Shown: one piece after another, positions 21,961 through 31,356 of the stretch
Layout of the letters: every line of letters starts with the position of its first letter
How positions within the stretch are numbered: position 1 is the stretch's first letter
Assembly: GCA_905147135.1 (NCBI GenBank)
Contig: LR990048.1
Coordinates: 13,872,563-13,936,562, forward strand
From: Blastobasis lacticolella
Lineage: Eukaryota; Arthropoda; Insecta; Lepidoptera; Blastobasidae
Direction of reading: 5' to 3'
DNA: 64,000 nt
Made by a program: the position numbers and the translations under genes
Notes under the pieces: model-generated
Seen by the model: only the letters and a program-made list of their open reading frames with translations
Databases searched by the model: none
What the model was told of the DNA's origin: nothing

Positions 21961-21987
21961 ATGAATATGAATATGAATATGAATATA
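21961..21987 (+). repeat. (ATGAAT)n retrotransposon tail
   Basis: Four perfect hexamers follow AAATAA and mark the 3' terminus of the LINE. Confidence 0.85.
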
Positions 21988-21989
21988 TA

Positions 21990-22539
21990 CTTATGATTGG
22001 TAAATTTTGCTCGTTACCTTAGCTAAGCGTTCATTTTGACGGACACATAGTGCCGATCGCTACTCAAGTATTGTCTAGCGTTCTATGATATATACTGCAT
22101 GTTAAGTAAGAAATAATAATCTGTAGCACTCATGTAAAAAAACTAAACCAAATTTTCTACCTATCTGTATCCTTATAGGTAGTGGGTATAAAAAATAAAC
22201 ACGTATCTTTTAATCAAGGCATATTATAACAAAAATTGTAATCTGAAAAACGATCGCACAAAAAGATCCTAAGGGTGCGTGAAGATTCGAAGTAATAATC
22301 ATACAATAATTTTGACAATATTTACCACTTGTAATAATGGAGAATTACCGCAAAGAGACCATGTTTGCAACGATTTTTGCCTCTTAATGCAGACTATTAA
22401 ATACGCCTGTTTTTTTCTTTATATTGCCTTTAAAGTATCACAAACATAGCACACTCGAATCATATTAACATTGGTCAATTACTCACAGTGTTCGTGTCTA
22501 TCTCGTCAAACAAACAAGTTTAAGACAAATCTCCATCTA
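21990..22539. other. Unannotated stretch
   Basis: AT-rich with nothing recognised, between the LINE tail and the Helitron. Confidence 0.45.
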
Positions 22540-22821
22540 TCTAATATATAAAATTCTCGTGTCACAGTTTTCGTTGCCATACTCCTCCGAAACGGCTTGA
22601 CCGATTTTGATGAAATTTTTTGTGCTTATCCGGTATCTATGAGAATCGGCCAACATCTATTTTTCATCCCCCTAAATGTTAGGGGTAGTCCACCCCTAAA
22701 TTTTTTTATTTATTTTTTAGACAAAATTTTTAATTTCTATTTTTTTATGATACAACATACAAAAATACATACAGCCAGGAAATTATTTATATGGCAAAAC
22801 AACGTTTGCCGGGTCAGCTAG
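22540..22821 (+). mobile_element. Non-autonomous Helitron, 282 bp
   Basis: All terminal hallmarks are visible: 5' TC (TCTAATATATAAAATTC) preceded by A; 3' CTAG followed by T; and a GGCAAA/TTTGCC hairpin (22793-22798 with 22805-22810) ending 7 nt before the CTAG. Insertion is between A and T without duplication. The interior (GTTTTCGTTGCCATACTCC, ACGGCTTGACCGATTTTGAT) is non-coding, so it depends on a helicase encoded elsewhere. Confidence 0.85.
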
Positions 22822-23187
22822 TAACTTATATAAATATCAAACGTTTGCAGTATAAAGTAAATTTCAACAACCTTGGTTTAAATGTCTATTCTGCCCACTC
22901 AAAATATTAATTCTCATCATTTACCAGGCACGTCGGGTGTAGATATCAGTTAAATGGTGATAAATCTCTGTTACCGAAATGTGTTTTTGGATAAAATGTA
23001 TCCTAGGCTAATGTAGGAGTTGATAACTAAAAGCTTTGTGGCGCCATATCGATAAACCTTAGATTTCAAAGCTGAATTGGAATTTGTCAAGGTTGGCATT
23101 TCGATACAAATGTTTTTGCATTATAGTAAAGCTCAGTCCCAAATGCAAAGAATTTAGGTAATTTATTCGACTGTTTATATATCAAAA

Positions 23188-23237
23188 TTCTTCTTCTTGG
23201 CATCAATCACTGGCGCCTGAGGGCCCGGGGGTCCGCA
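23188..23237 (-). repeat. tRNA-Thr SINE 3' tail scrap
   Basis: TTCTTCTTGGCATCAATCAC, then GCGCCTGAGGGCCCGGGGGT and CCGC, matches the last ~45 bp of the SINE. It is joined directly to an S3 copy. Confidence 0.45.
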
Positions 23238-23253
23238 TTTATACTTTCCCATG

Positions 23254-23489
23254 TCCATAGCACCAACCTCTTACACCCGTGGGTGTCGTACAAGGTACTA
23301 ATGTTTTCGAGGCAAAAGATCTAGTCTCCGTAGGCTGCAAAATGGGCAGCAGCGTTTTCCATTGTTATATTTATAACACTGCGATTTCCAATCCGCCTGC
23401 CAAGTACGGAGATTATGGCAATAACCTCACCTTTTGTGGGAAACGTTCTGAGTCCAGCAGTGGACTGTTATGGGCTGTGATGATGATGT
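23254..23489 (+). mobile_element. (GAT)n-tailed SINE-like repeat S3
   Basis: ATAGCACCAACCTCTTACAC, GGGTGTCGTACAAGG, GGGCAGCAGCGTTTTCC, CACTGCGATTTCCAATCCGC, GTCCAGCAGTGGACTGTTAT and TGTGATGATGAT, in the order of the full copy at 10806. The first ~35 bp are missing. Confidence 0.75.
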
Positions 23490-25456
23490 CCAATTTGCTC
23501 GGTCTTCTGCATCCTTGATGAGTGGTGAGTTTCCATTCATTCCTTTACGACTTCAAGGCATTGCTTCTTGGGTCGCCCTCTCCTTCCCATGCCTGGCGGG
23601 GGCGGCGTTTATTATTTATACAGATGTTTATTCTCTACGTAATTTGCCGGTCTGCGAGAGACGTGGCCTTACCATCAAAAACAGCGCTGTTTCAGATATA
23701 TGTCATATACAAAATTTCCTACTAAAACTCAATTGTGTGAATTACATTGTACAAATTTTACGGTAGAACATTGACATCCAAGATACAGGGTACTGCCAAG
23801 TTTGGATTTCATGGTTCAACAAATAATTTGTGCCAATATAATACCTACCTAATATATGTACCTGTTGTGTTGCTTTTCTAAATGGCAATATTGTACACCA
23901 GTTATTGTGCACAATAAACTGTTAATTAATAAATGAACAAATAATTTGCAACCTACTTTAAGTAAACCTATTATACCTAAAATGGTTTAAACTAATCCTT
24001 TTGGAATAAAGTGATTCATTTATTTATTTATAAATAATTACATAAGCTCAATCTAAGACAAATTCTCAACTAATGTCATTTCTGCAGTAAAAAGAAAATT
24101 ATTAGACACTGTAATGGAAACCTTCATTACCTATGATGAAATCGTGAAATGATATAAAATTAACTTGCCCACCAATTCACCTTACACTGCAACTTGCACT
24201 GAGCTTTCAAATTAAATTTTCACATAATGACTTAGCCACTGTAAAACTCTCAGCATACCTAATCTCGGTGTCGACTCGCGCGATGGTTTCAATTTGCCGT
24301 CTCGACTTTATAAATTAATTCGTCCCGACAACAGCGAGCCTAATTAAATCCGTGACAAACACACGTTTGTGCCTTTGCGAACGTCAAAGCTACGTTACGA
24401 CTGACTTACCACAGGGTTAAATACGGGGAGTCGCCCAACAATCCCTAAAGTCGCCATTTGTAAGAGGGATTTCTGCGAACAATACCTAAATGTCACACCC
24501 ATTTGGCGTATTAGATTGTTTTATAAAGTGTTATATAAATCGACAGTATTGCTTCAAAGAATCTGTCAAAAATTGGCTTGACCTTTCAGGCTTGTAGGTG
24601 CGTTTGTCTTGAAACCGGAAATTACCGGTATTACGTTCTTGGTATTTTTGACACCAAACTAGTTCTGTGCCATTTTAAATTTAAATACTTTGTTGAACCA
24701 GAAGGAAGGTAAGCCCTATCATATTAATAATATAAATCGTCAAAATATCAATACTTGAAACCACTAACTGGCACTAACGTGAATAACTTTGATTACAGGT
24801 AGCCAATGTAAATTTAGAAATCAAGAAATCTGTATTAGCACTCACAGACGTAGCCTATATGTGTTACCTGATATTCAGAGGTTTCTCAACTCATAAAAAA
24901 ATAAGTAGCTTGTCGTGATACGACAAGCCAGCATGAAAAAGTTAATAAAAAGTCTGAATTATGCTTCCCAAAAAATCGGTTCAACACTGCCACAAAATAC
25001 GCGAATTAAGTATAGGTACCTTCATAACTGAATCCACTCATAACATTACCCAAAATCCCTTTCACCCTCTCAAACAATCACCAAAACAGCTCCCTCGTAT
25101 AAATTAATTACCCATCTACTCCGATATCATAGCCGCAAGCAATGAAGGTTAGTAGCGGGCGGAATAAAACATCCCGCGTCCGCCAAACGACTACAAACAT
25201 AACAGGAGTAGACATTAGTACGTGACTTGGATCTCTGACCAGTATTAGGACCAAGGAGTTTATGGATCTGGAGATATTGCAGCAAATAATACGCGTACAG
25301 ACGCAAGTTTGCACCAATGTTAATAGCCAGCCGAAGCCCTTTTTCGAGACTAAAAACGCAAAAAACTGTCTTTCAAATTCATGCAAAGAAGGACCAGCAC
25401 ATCTCTTGAATCACTGTAGAAAAAAAAATACGTGTGGCACTCGGGGACTGCCGAGA
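23490..25456. other. Unannotated 2-kb stretch
   Basis: No gene was recognised. 24240-24620 looks unlike the surrounding repeat-rich DNA: moderate GC, two TAATTA-type sites, no repeat match. It could be conserved non-coding sequence, but this cannot be tested here. Confidence 0.4.
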
Positions 25457-25929
25457 TAAAGCTATTGCATAGCTATTTTTTATCAACTTATGCAATTATA
25501 ATGATTTATTTATTTTACTTATACAGTATTTTTTTTTCTTTGATATTAATTCGAACTAATTAATGCCAGCTTCGTACAGTCGTACCATATACAAACACGT
25601 TAAGGTAGAACTAGTCGAGGGCTCGAACTCACTCGTGGACGCGGCCAAAAAGCACGCTGTCTCACCTAGCATTGTGTCTTAAAGAAAATTTTAGAGTCTT
25701 AGAATCAGTTATGAGCAGTTAGCAGCTAGTCTACACGCATACGTCTAGTCGCGCGCACACAAACACCGTGCCGAAGTCTGCCGAACTGAAACGACGTTAG
25801 ACAATGCACGGCTTTCAACGCCGCACCGCTGTGCCGGTCGGAGTGGGGGGTGTTAGGTTTTTTTCGTTACGGAATTTCTTGATTCGGTCGCCGCGCTCGA
25901 AGCCCGCGATAAAAGCTATGCAATAGTTT
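25457..25929. mobile_element. Possible 470-bp TIR element, GC-rich core
   Basis: The left end TAAAGCTATTGCATAGCT (25457-) is matched by the reverse complement of the right end, TAAACTATTGCATAGCT (to 25929). The arms then continue ATTTTTTATC and TTTATC. The 420 bp between is markedly GC-richer than its surroundings and has no long ORF. No target duplication was found, so it may be a MITE or coincidental arms on a unique block. Confidence 0.4.
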
Positions 25930-26727
25930 AAAAATTATAGTCAATTACAGTGATCATCATGTTGCACTAGAAAATTCTGTCTATGTGACCAAAAATGTTC
26001 ATTGGAAAGGATTTTTTAATTTCTACAATTTTTATTACTGCGATAACTCTTGAATCGCTATATAATACTTTTGCGTTGTGTAAAACTTTTACTTATTAAG
26101 TAGGTACTTACTAGCTATTCCGACTCCGATAAAAGTGCTATGTCACTCTCCAGCGTATCTAAAACTATTTCTACGAATGACTTCGTGCAATTCCTCCATT
26201 GCTACGAAAAAAGAGACTGACCAACAACTTCCGCATTTATTATACGAGCCCGTGGCGTTGTTCACGGAAATACAATAAAAAGTCCTATGTTCATTCTTTT
26301 TCATCCCTTGAACTTATATTTGCATAAGAAATCAGGATAGGATGCTTGGGTTGGCCGTAAAGGAAGTACAATACGTTTGTTTGCCTTCTTTAGTGTAAAT
26401 AATAAGAAAGGAAGATGTTTTTATACTACGCAGTTGTAAACGAGCAGACAGCCCACTTTATGCTAAGCGGTTACTGTCACCCATAACATCTACGATTCAC
26501 GCATTTAGGTTGCAGACAATAAAAATGCTGGACCGCGTGTCACTGTGCGGATTAAAATAAAATGCCTCATGCCTGCAATTGCGCTGGTTACCTTATTCGT
26601 CAAACTAGGATACAACAATGCAACAGACATTGTTGCTTGGCGGCAGATATAGGTAAGCAATATTAAGATATTAAATATTATTTTAAACAGCGTGTTTAAA
26701 GTTTAGAACAGTTCTAACGTTGGTTAG
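25930..26727. other. Unannotated 0.8-kb stretch
   Basis: No gene, RNA or recognised repeat. Confidence 0.45.
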
Positions 26728-26875
26728 GTGCCGTGTGATGTCAGGAATACTAGAATTTCACTTACCCCCTAGACTATGTCTCCAGTATCTCAATAGACAG
26801 GAAAATGGGCAGCAGCTTTTTCTATTTTAGGTTTACTGGGATCTCAATAGAGATCCTCCCAAGGAGGATTAATGC
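26728..26875 (+). mobile_element. S3 repeat, strongly diverged
   Basis: GTGCCGTGTGATGTCAGGAA and ATGGGCAGCAGCTTTTTCTA appear at the right spacing. The half after the first ~130 bp cannot be followed. Confidence 0.5.
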
Positions 26876-26889
26876 TGACTTGCATTACA

Positions 26890-27369
26890 TAATGGCTCTC
26901 ATAAAAATGTTCTAATATCTTTCTCTAATCTGAAGCTTAGGCTAGCTTAAACAGTAATTGACCCGGTAGCTGAAAATGCACCATTAAAGCTGGAACCACA
27001 AGAAAACCTATTTCTCAGTAGGTAAGCACAACTACACCAGTCGCATCGCACTTCGGTGTTTCCGGCCTTGCATTATACATTAGTCACGTTTCCTCCAGTT
27101 CTCCCAAAAGCTTCATGGTCAGACCCTCACTTAACGGTAATGGAAATCGCGCGGTCCACTCCCTTAGGTGCAATAAGCCAGATAACTAACGTCTATGAGA
27201 CTCCCGTTCTGATTACACTAATCCGTTTATAGGACCGCAACTGTAATCGAGTTCATTACGAGGATGAGATTGTTTTCGGTTCGTTGTGGAGTAGATGTGG
27301 CATGTAATGTAGAGTTAATTAGCTGCTTCTAAAGTTTAGGTTAGGAAGGTTGGGAATAAATATATTGAA
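26890..27369. other. Unannotated stretch
   Basis: Nothing was recognised; moderate-GC sequence without long ORFs. Confidence 0.4.
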
Positions 27370-27581
27370 CTAGTGGACCCGGCGCGACTTCGTTCGCGTC
27401 CACTTTACTCCTACCTACCCTTTTTTCTTGATTGTAATCAATCGCTCTATCTATTGTTGAAAACCGCGTTTAAATGCGTTGCGTAGTTTAAAATATCTAA
27501 GAGTACATAGACATATACAATATACATATATGACTCAGGGACAGACGGCGGAAAGCGACTTAGTTTTATACTATGTATGGA
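27370..27581 (-). mobile_element. Non-autonomous Helitron, complete
   Basis: Minus strand: A|TCCATACATAGTATAAAAC at the 5' end. The 3' end has the CGCGAACGAAGTCGCG hairpin, then CCGGGTCCACTAG|T. The body has TTTTAAACTACGCAACGC and ATAGATAGAGCGATTG. No coding capacity. Confidence 0.8.
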
Positions 27582-27587
27582 TAGAAG

Positions 27588-27657
27588 ATAAGCCGTGGTA
27601 TAGAGCGCTCGCCTAGTATATCTATTAAAAATGGCGGTTCGAATTCCAACTTTTTTT
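27588..27657 (+). repeat. tRNA-like SINE head or tRNA pseudogene
   Basis: AGCCGTGGTATAGAGCGCTC resembles an RNA polymerase III box A region. 33 bp later GGCGGTTCGAATTCC fits box B, and a run of seven T follows at once, like a pol III stop. A cloverleaf does not close properly, so it is a tRNA-derived relic rather than a working tRNA gene. It abuts the 5' end of a Helitron. Confidence 0.45.
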
Positions 27658-27659
27658 GT

Positions 27660-28242
27660 TTACATTCTATTTCAACCCCACACCCGACACACGACCCGGA
27701 TTGCATGCCTCATGATTCAAATAGCTCATATAAAATCAGTTTTCTGTCCTACTTTGCACACTGTTCAAAGTTTGCAAATTTCAAAGATTCTTTTTTATTT
27801 ATTTGTTATTAGATAAGATTAGTTTATTTTTTGATCGAAAAATGTGATGAGAGAATGAATGATGAAATGAAAAAATTTAAAAATATGTTGGCCTGTGTGT
27901 AAGCGCGTAAGACCAAACTTTATAAATATGTAGGAACATTTTTAACACCCCATTCTACTCCCTTAAGGCTTTAATTCGTTTCCGAGAAAACTAACATCCT
28001 AAAAAAACACGTTTCCATTAACGCAAAATGAAGTGGAAAGAACTTTAAACCACTTCGGCTTTACTCAGTGGTTGCCAAGTATTTTTAACCATTTCCCTCG
28101 CAAAATTGTAGCCGGGGTCATTGAAGTGGTAGCCATTGTGAACTTCACGTTAGACCCCTTTGTAATTTATTCTCGTGGTAATAATTTAAGGAAATTAAAT
28201 GTATCAAAGCTTTTGCTCAATACTTCTCGCAAAGTTCTATAA
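27660..28242. other. Unannotated stretch
   Basis: Nothing was recognised. The plus-strand open frame at 28033-28242 has no identifiable domain. Confidence 0.4.
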
Positions 28243-28300
28243 AAAGTAGGCAGTGACTATAGACTACCACAAGCTACGATCCTGACACACCTTTTTTCTT
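28243..28300 (-). pseudogene. LINE C-terminal scrap (VCQDRS type)
   Basis: The minus strand encodes VCQDRSLW-stop-SIVTAYFL. This matches the terminal VCxDRxxWxSIVxAY signature of the LINE fragments at 42417 and 56786. Confidence 0.5.
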
Positions 28301-28480
28301 CATCCACATTTATAATTTTCTCGAGGCTTACGCTAGAACGCTCTCACGCGCTCAAGTGCGCTCTCATGCGCGATAAGCGCGACGTAGATATTACTGTCTC
28401 TTTCATCTTTGTATTGAGAGAAGGAATAAACGCTTTCTCGAGGCACGACGTGTGTCGCGGGCACACTTATGCTAGCCGTG

Positions 28481-28561
28481 CAGGATGCCGAAGACCGGGC
28501 GAAGTGGAGAAGAAAAAGTAAGAAAGCGGACCCTGGCATAAGCCGGGACTGGCCGCTATAA
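28481..28561 (+). pseudogene. RTE-type LINE C-terminal scrap (KADPG family)
   Basis: The frame reads QDAEDRAKWRRKSKKADPGI, SRDWPL, stop. It is the last 26 codons of the KADPG-type RTE, with DAEDRAKWRR in the expected position. Confidence 0.7.
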
Positions 28562-29640
28562 TTGTGATTATGACATTCTTACATTTTCTCGTTCATTTAT
28601 ATTTACATTTAGATCAACTAAGCAAAATTTCCATAAAACCGAGGGCGTCCTGTAGAAATGTAAGTCGTTCGGGTCTAACCAGGGCGTCCATTTAAGGAAC
28701 GTGCTAACGTCGCCCTCTAACCTTTCCCAGGCCGTGGTCTATTTTTACCCGGCTGGAGAGTTACCCGGGTGACAAAAATAATTCCCGTAAGCTCCACCTT
28801 TCCAGGCTCCAAAGTACCTATATACTTGTTACCTTAAAAATAACACAACAATACAACGTCATGTTTTACATATTATTTTGCTCCAGCATTAAAGTTATCT
28901 ATTTTGGATCATTTGCTGCCATTGATTTATTCAATAAATAGTAAACTAAATTCTAACTGAAATTGTACACAAATTTAACGGGATCTGGATGGGTGACTGT
29001 TTTGTACTTTAAGGCTAAGAAGTAGTCGAACTTCAGCAAGTACTACTACTAGTAGCTCGTTTCAAGCTCGCAACTCGTTAAGTTTGCCTCCAAATACCGG
29101 TGAAGCGGGGTTGACCAAGGTCTTCCGCTGGGGATCCACGTGACGGAAATTTTTAATACCTAACGGCTTTGTCGATTTATAATTAAACTAAAAATCAATA
29201 TTAAATGTTACCTATAAATAGAAAATCAATAAGCACCTGAACACCTTAAGCTCTCCGATAGAACGAACATGGTACTTATACTATTTCAAAAGCCTTCCTC
29301 ATCGCATCTCGCTACGTCGCGCCATTAAAAAATCATACAAACAACTCGAGAGCACGTTCAAAGCGAAACTACAGTCTAGAGGTGTGTAAGATAACCCCCC
29401 GTGGCACTCGATTGCCTACTTCCTTCGTGAATCTTGCACGAAGACGTGTTTATTACTTGAATATTTATTAAAGTCGGAGTTATTTAAGAGCTTTGTGCGG
29501 AATTTAGTCTAGGAGTGTGTATTTGTAGCTAAGTGTGTAACTTTATAAAAGAGGGAGGGAAAGGAGCCAGCGGGTCACAAGATAAATCAATTCTCCCAAA
29601 ACAGTTTTAGTAACGCTCAACTTTCAGCTCATATAATAAA
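28562..29640. other. Unannotated 1.1-kb stretch
   Basis: Nothing was recognised; no ORF over 60 codons of interest. Confidence 0.45.
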
Positions 29641-29644
29641 TATT

Positions 29645-29882
29645 CAATAATAAATAAATAATAAATATTCGTGGACAAATTCACACAGCGCCATCTATCC
29701 CCAAACTAAGCAAAGCTTGAACTATGGGTGCTAGATAACTACTTAAATACTTTTTAAATACATACTTATTATACATAGAACACCCAGACCCGTAACAGAA
29801 ATTAAAATTCATCATTTCAATTTCTGCCCGGCCGGGAATGTTGACCTGAATGCTTGTTGACCATTGAACCACTCAGGTCGTC
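29645..29882 (-). mobile_element. tRNA-Gly-headed SINE, box B deleted
   Basis: It carries the same body as the copy at 30329 (GTGGACAAATTCACACAGCG, GGTGCTAGATAACT, CACCCAGACCCGTAACAG). The head lacks the ~25 bp that should hold box B (CGGCCGGGAATGTTGACC), so this copy could no longer be transcribed by pol III. It has an AATAAATA-type tail. Confidence 0.8.
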
Positions 29883-30328
29883 ATCATTCATATCTCACCA
29901 CTATTCCGTGGTCAAAACATTCCATAAGGATGACCCACACAGCACTCAAAGGAATCAATTTGTTTCGCCCGTCCGGTTGCGTCCGATTACACAGAAAAAG
30001 AAATAACGCGAAAAATATTGGACGATCACAAAATATGTTTCCATTCCGCTGGCTCCCCATCGGTTGACTTTCAGTTGTCTTCGGTTATCTTCGGTTATCA
30101 TCGGCTGATTGACGACCGTGACGGATCTCGGGCGACACATCCGCATCCAGTCATCCGAGATGAAAGCGACAGCTTTTGTTTTATCTACTAACTGGGGTGT
30201 CGTGTGCCTTCTGGCGTTTCACCCTGCGTCAAGTTATTATACACCCTTACTTATGACGAAGAAATGTTTTATAATCATTTTATATTTGTCTAAGACTTAG
30301 GTATTATAAGTGAACAAATGTAGGTATA

Positions 30329-30585
30329 TGATAAATAATAAATAATCGTGGACAAATTCACACAACGCTATCTAGCCCCATTGTAAGCAAAGCTTGTGTT
30401 ATGGGTGCTAGATAACTGATAAACTACTTATATACTTTCTAAATACATACTTATTATAGATAGAATACCCAGACCCGTAACAGAAGTTAAAATTCATCAT
30501 TTCAAATTCTGCCCGGCCGAGAATCGAACCCGGGACCTCTTGCGTGGCAAACCGGCATGTTGACCACTAAACCACTCAGGTCGTC
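30329..30585 (-). mobile_element. tRNA-Gly-headed SINE, best full copy
   Basis: Minus strand: the head begins GACGACCTGAGTGGTTTAGT with box A like TGGTTTAGTGG. The GCC anticodon position lies in TTGCCACGC, and box B is GGTTCGATTCTC. The body then runs through GGGTCTGGGTATTCTATC and GGTGCTAGATAG to a TTATTTATTATTTAT tail. The GCC loop and GTGGT start point to a tRNA-Gly ancestor. Three other copies occur, all on the minus strand. Confidence 0.85.
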
Positions 30586-30814
30586 AATGATGCATAGAAA
30601 CATAAAGACAACAGACAAATAGAATAACATTGAGAGGCAAATCTCTTATTTTGAACCTTTTACGGACTCCATATTTTTTCGCCATGTTAAAATAAGTATG
30701 GGTAATAGGTATATCAAATGCTTTGCCGTCATCCTTAAAACTATATTTATTTAAATTATTTTTTATCTCGTCATTGTAACGTTTTAGAAAGTTCGGGTTA
30801 AAAAAACTCATCAT
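30584..30814 (-). CDS. Unrecognised 76-codon ORF abutting a SINE
   Basis: I do not recognise this protein. The ATG at 30814 directly follows GTAGTTTTTAG, an acceptor-like sequence. The translation has a charged, balanced composition for its first 60 residues (FFNPNFLKRYNDEIKNN; AFDIPITHTYFNMAKK; RKRFKIRDLPL), then a hydrophobic LFVCCLYV end and a stop at the SINE border. The amino-acid use looks more like protein than do the random frames nearby. It may be an exon, a retroelement piece, or chance. The SINE insertion at 30585 may have cut it. Confidence 0.25.
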   Translation of the reverse strand: MMSFFNPNFLKRYNDEIKNNLNKYSFKDDGKAFDIPITHTYFNMAKKYGVRKRFKIRDLPLNVILFVCCLYVSMHH

Positions 30815-31144
30815 CTAAAAACTACCTATAAGATTAAATACTGCTTCGAAAAATGTCGTGTACCTTTCTAGATTGCCTTAATAAGAAATGTGATAAGAGT
30901 TAACTTTTAATACTATCTACAGACGTTTTCCTACGTCAGTCTTGTGAGCTACAGTTAATATTGTGTCAATTATTACTAAACTGTATCTTTAAATATCCAT
31001 AGAGATATCTCGAGGATATGTTACTCATACGATAGACAACCGAATAAACATATTAGATATTTATAGGCATTTTTAGATAAAGGTGTGGTGCTTGGTGTGT
31101 CAAGATTTAGCCACAGCTTATAATATAACAATAAAAACACCGTC

Positions 31145-31356
31145 GCATCGATCCCGAACGCAAAATATACATGCATTGTCCCAATACCAGTCTATTTGTA
31201 AATAATTGTAGCCATATGTGTCTCAAAATTTATAACAAACTGCCGCGTGACCTAAAATCCTTAAAAGGCTTTACATTTAATAATGGGCTGCATAGTTGGT
31301 TAATTAGTAAAACCTTTTATACACTGCAAGAATTTTATAATTATAATTTAAATTAG
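31145..31356 (+). pseudogene. LINE C-terminal fragment (YNKLP type)
   Basis: From 31171 the frame reads MHCPNTSLFVNNCSHM, CLKIYNKLPRDLKSLKG, FTFNNGLHSWLISKTFY and TLQEFYNYNLN-stop. The IYNKLPRDLKSL block followed by an FxxxLxxWLIxKTFYTLxEF end matches the C-termini of non-LTR reverse transcriptases (compare residues 653-690 of the ORF at 19527). Only the end remains. Confidence 0.65.

Larger units (their letters stand above)
19440..21987 (+). mobile_element. 5'-truncated non-LTR retrotransposon
   Basis: It comprises the 692-codon reverse transcriptase ORF, a 350-bp AT-rich 3' UTR and a terminal microsatellite (ATGAAT x4, 21961-21984). The microsatellite tail rather than poly(A), and the C-terminal sequence ending AYYSINEFL, suggest a CR1/Daphne/Crack-like lineage rather than jockey. 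That clade call is tentative. No apurinic-endonuclease domain precedes the RT domain. The left limit is uncertain; 19440 is where the reading frame opens. Confidence 0.75.

Noticed and set aside
25108..25386. Minus-strand hydrophobic open frame of 92 codons
   Set aside because: No signal-peptide or receptor signature could be defended, and there is no splice context.
30450..30585. tRNA gene on the minus strand
   Set aside because: The tRNA-like part is the head of a repeated SINE with colinear body and tail. No acceptor stem closes.
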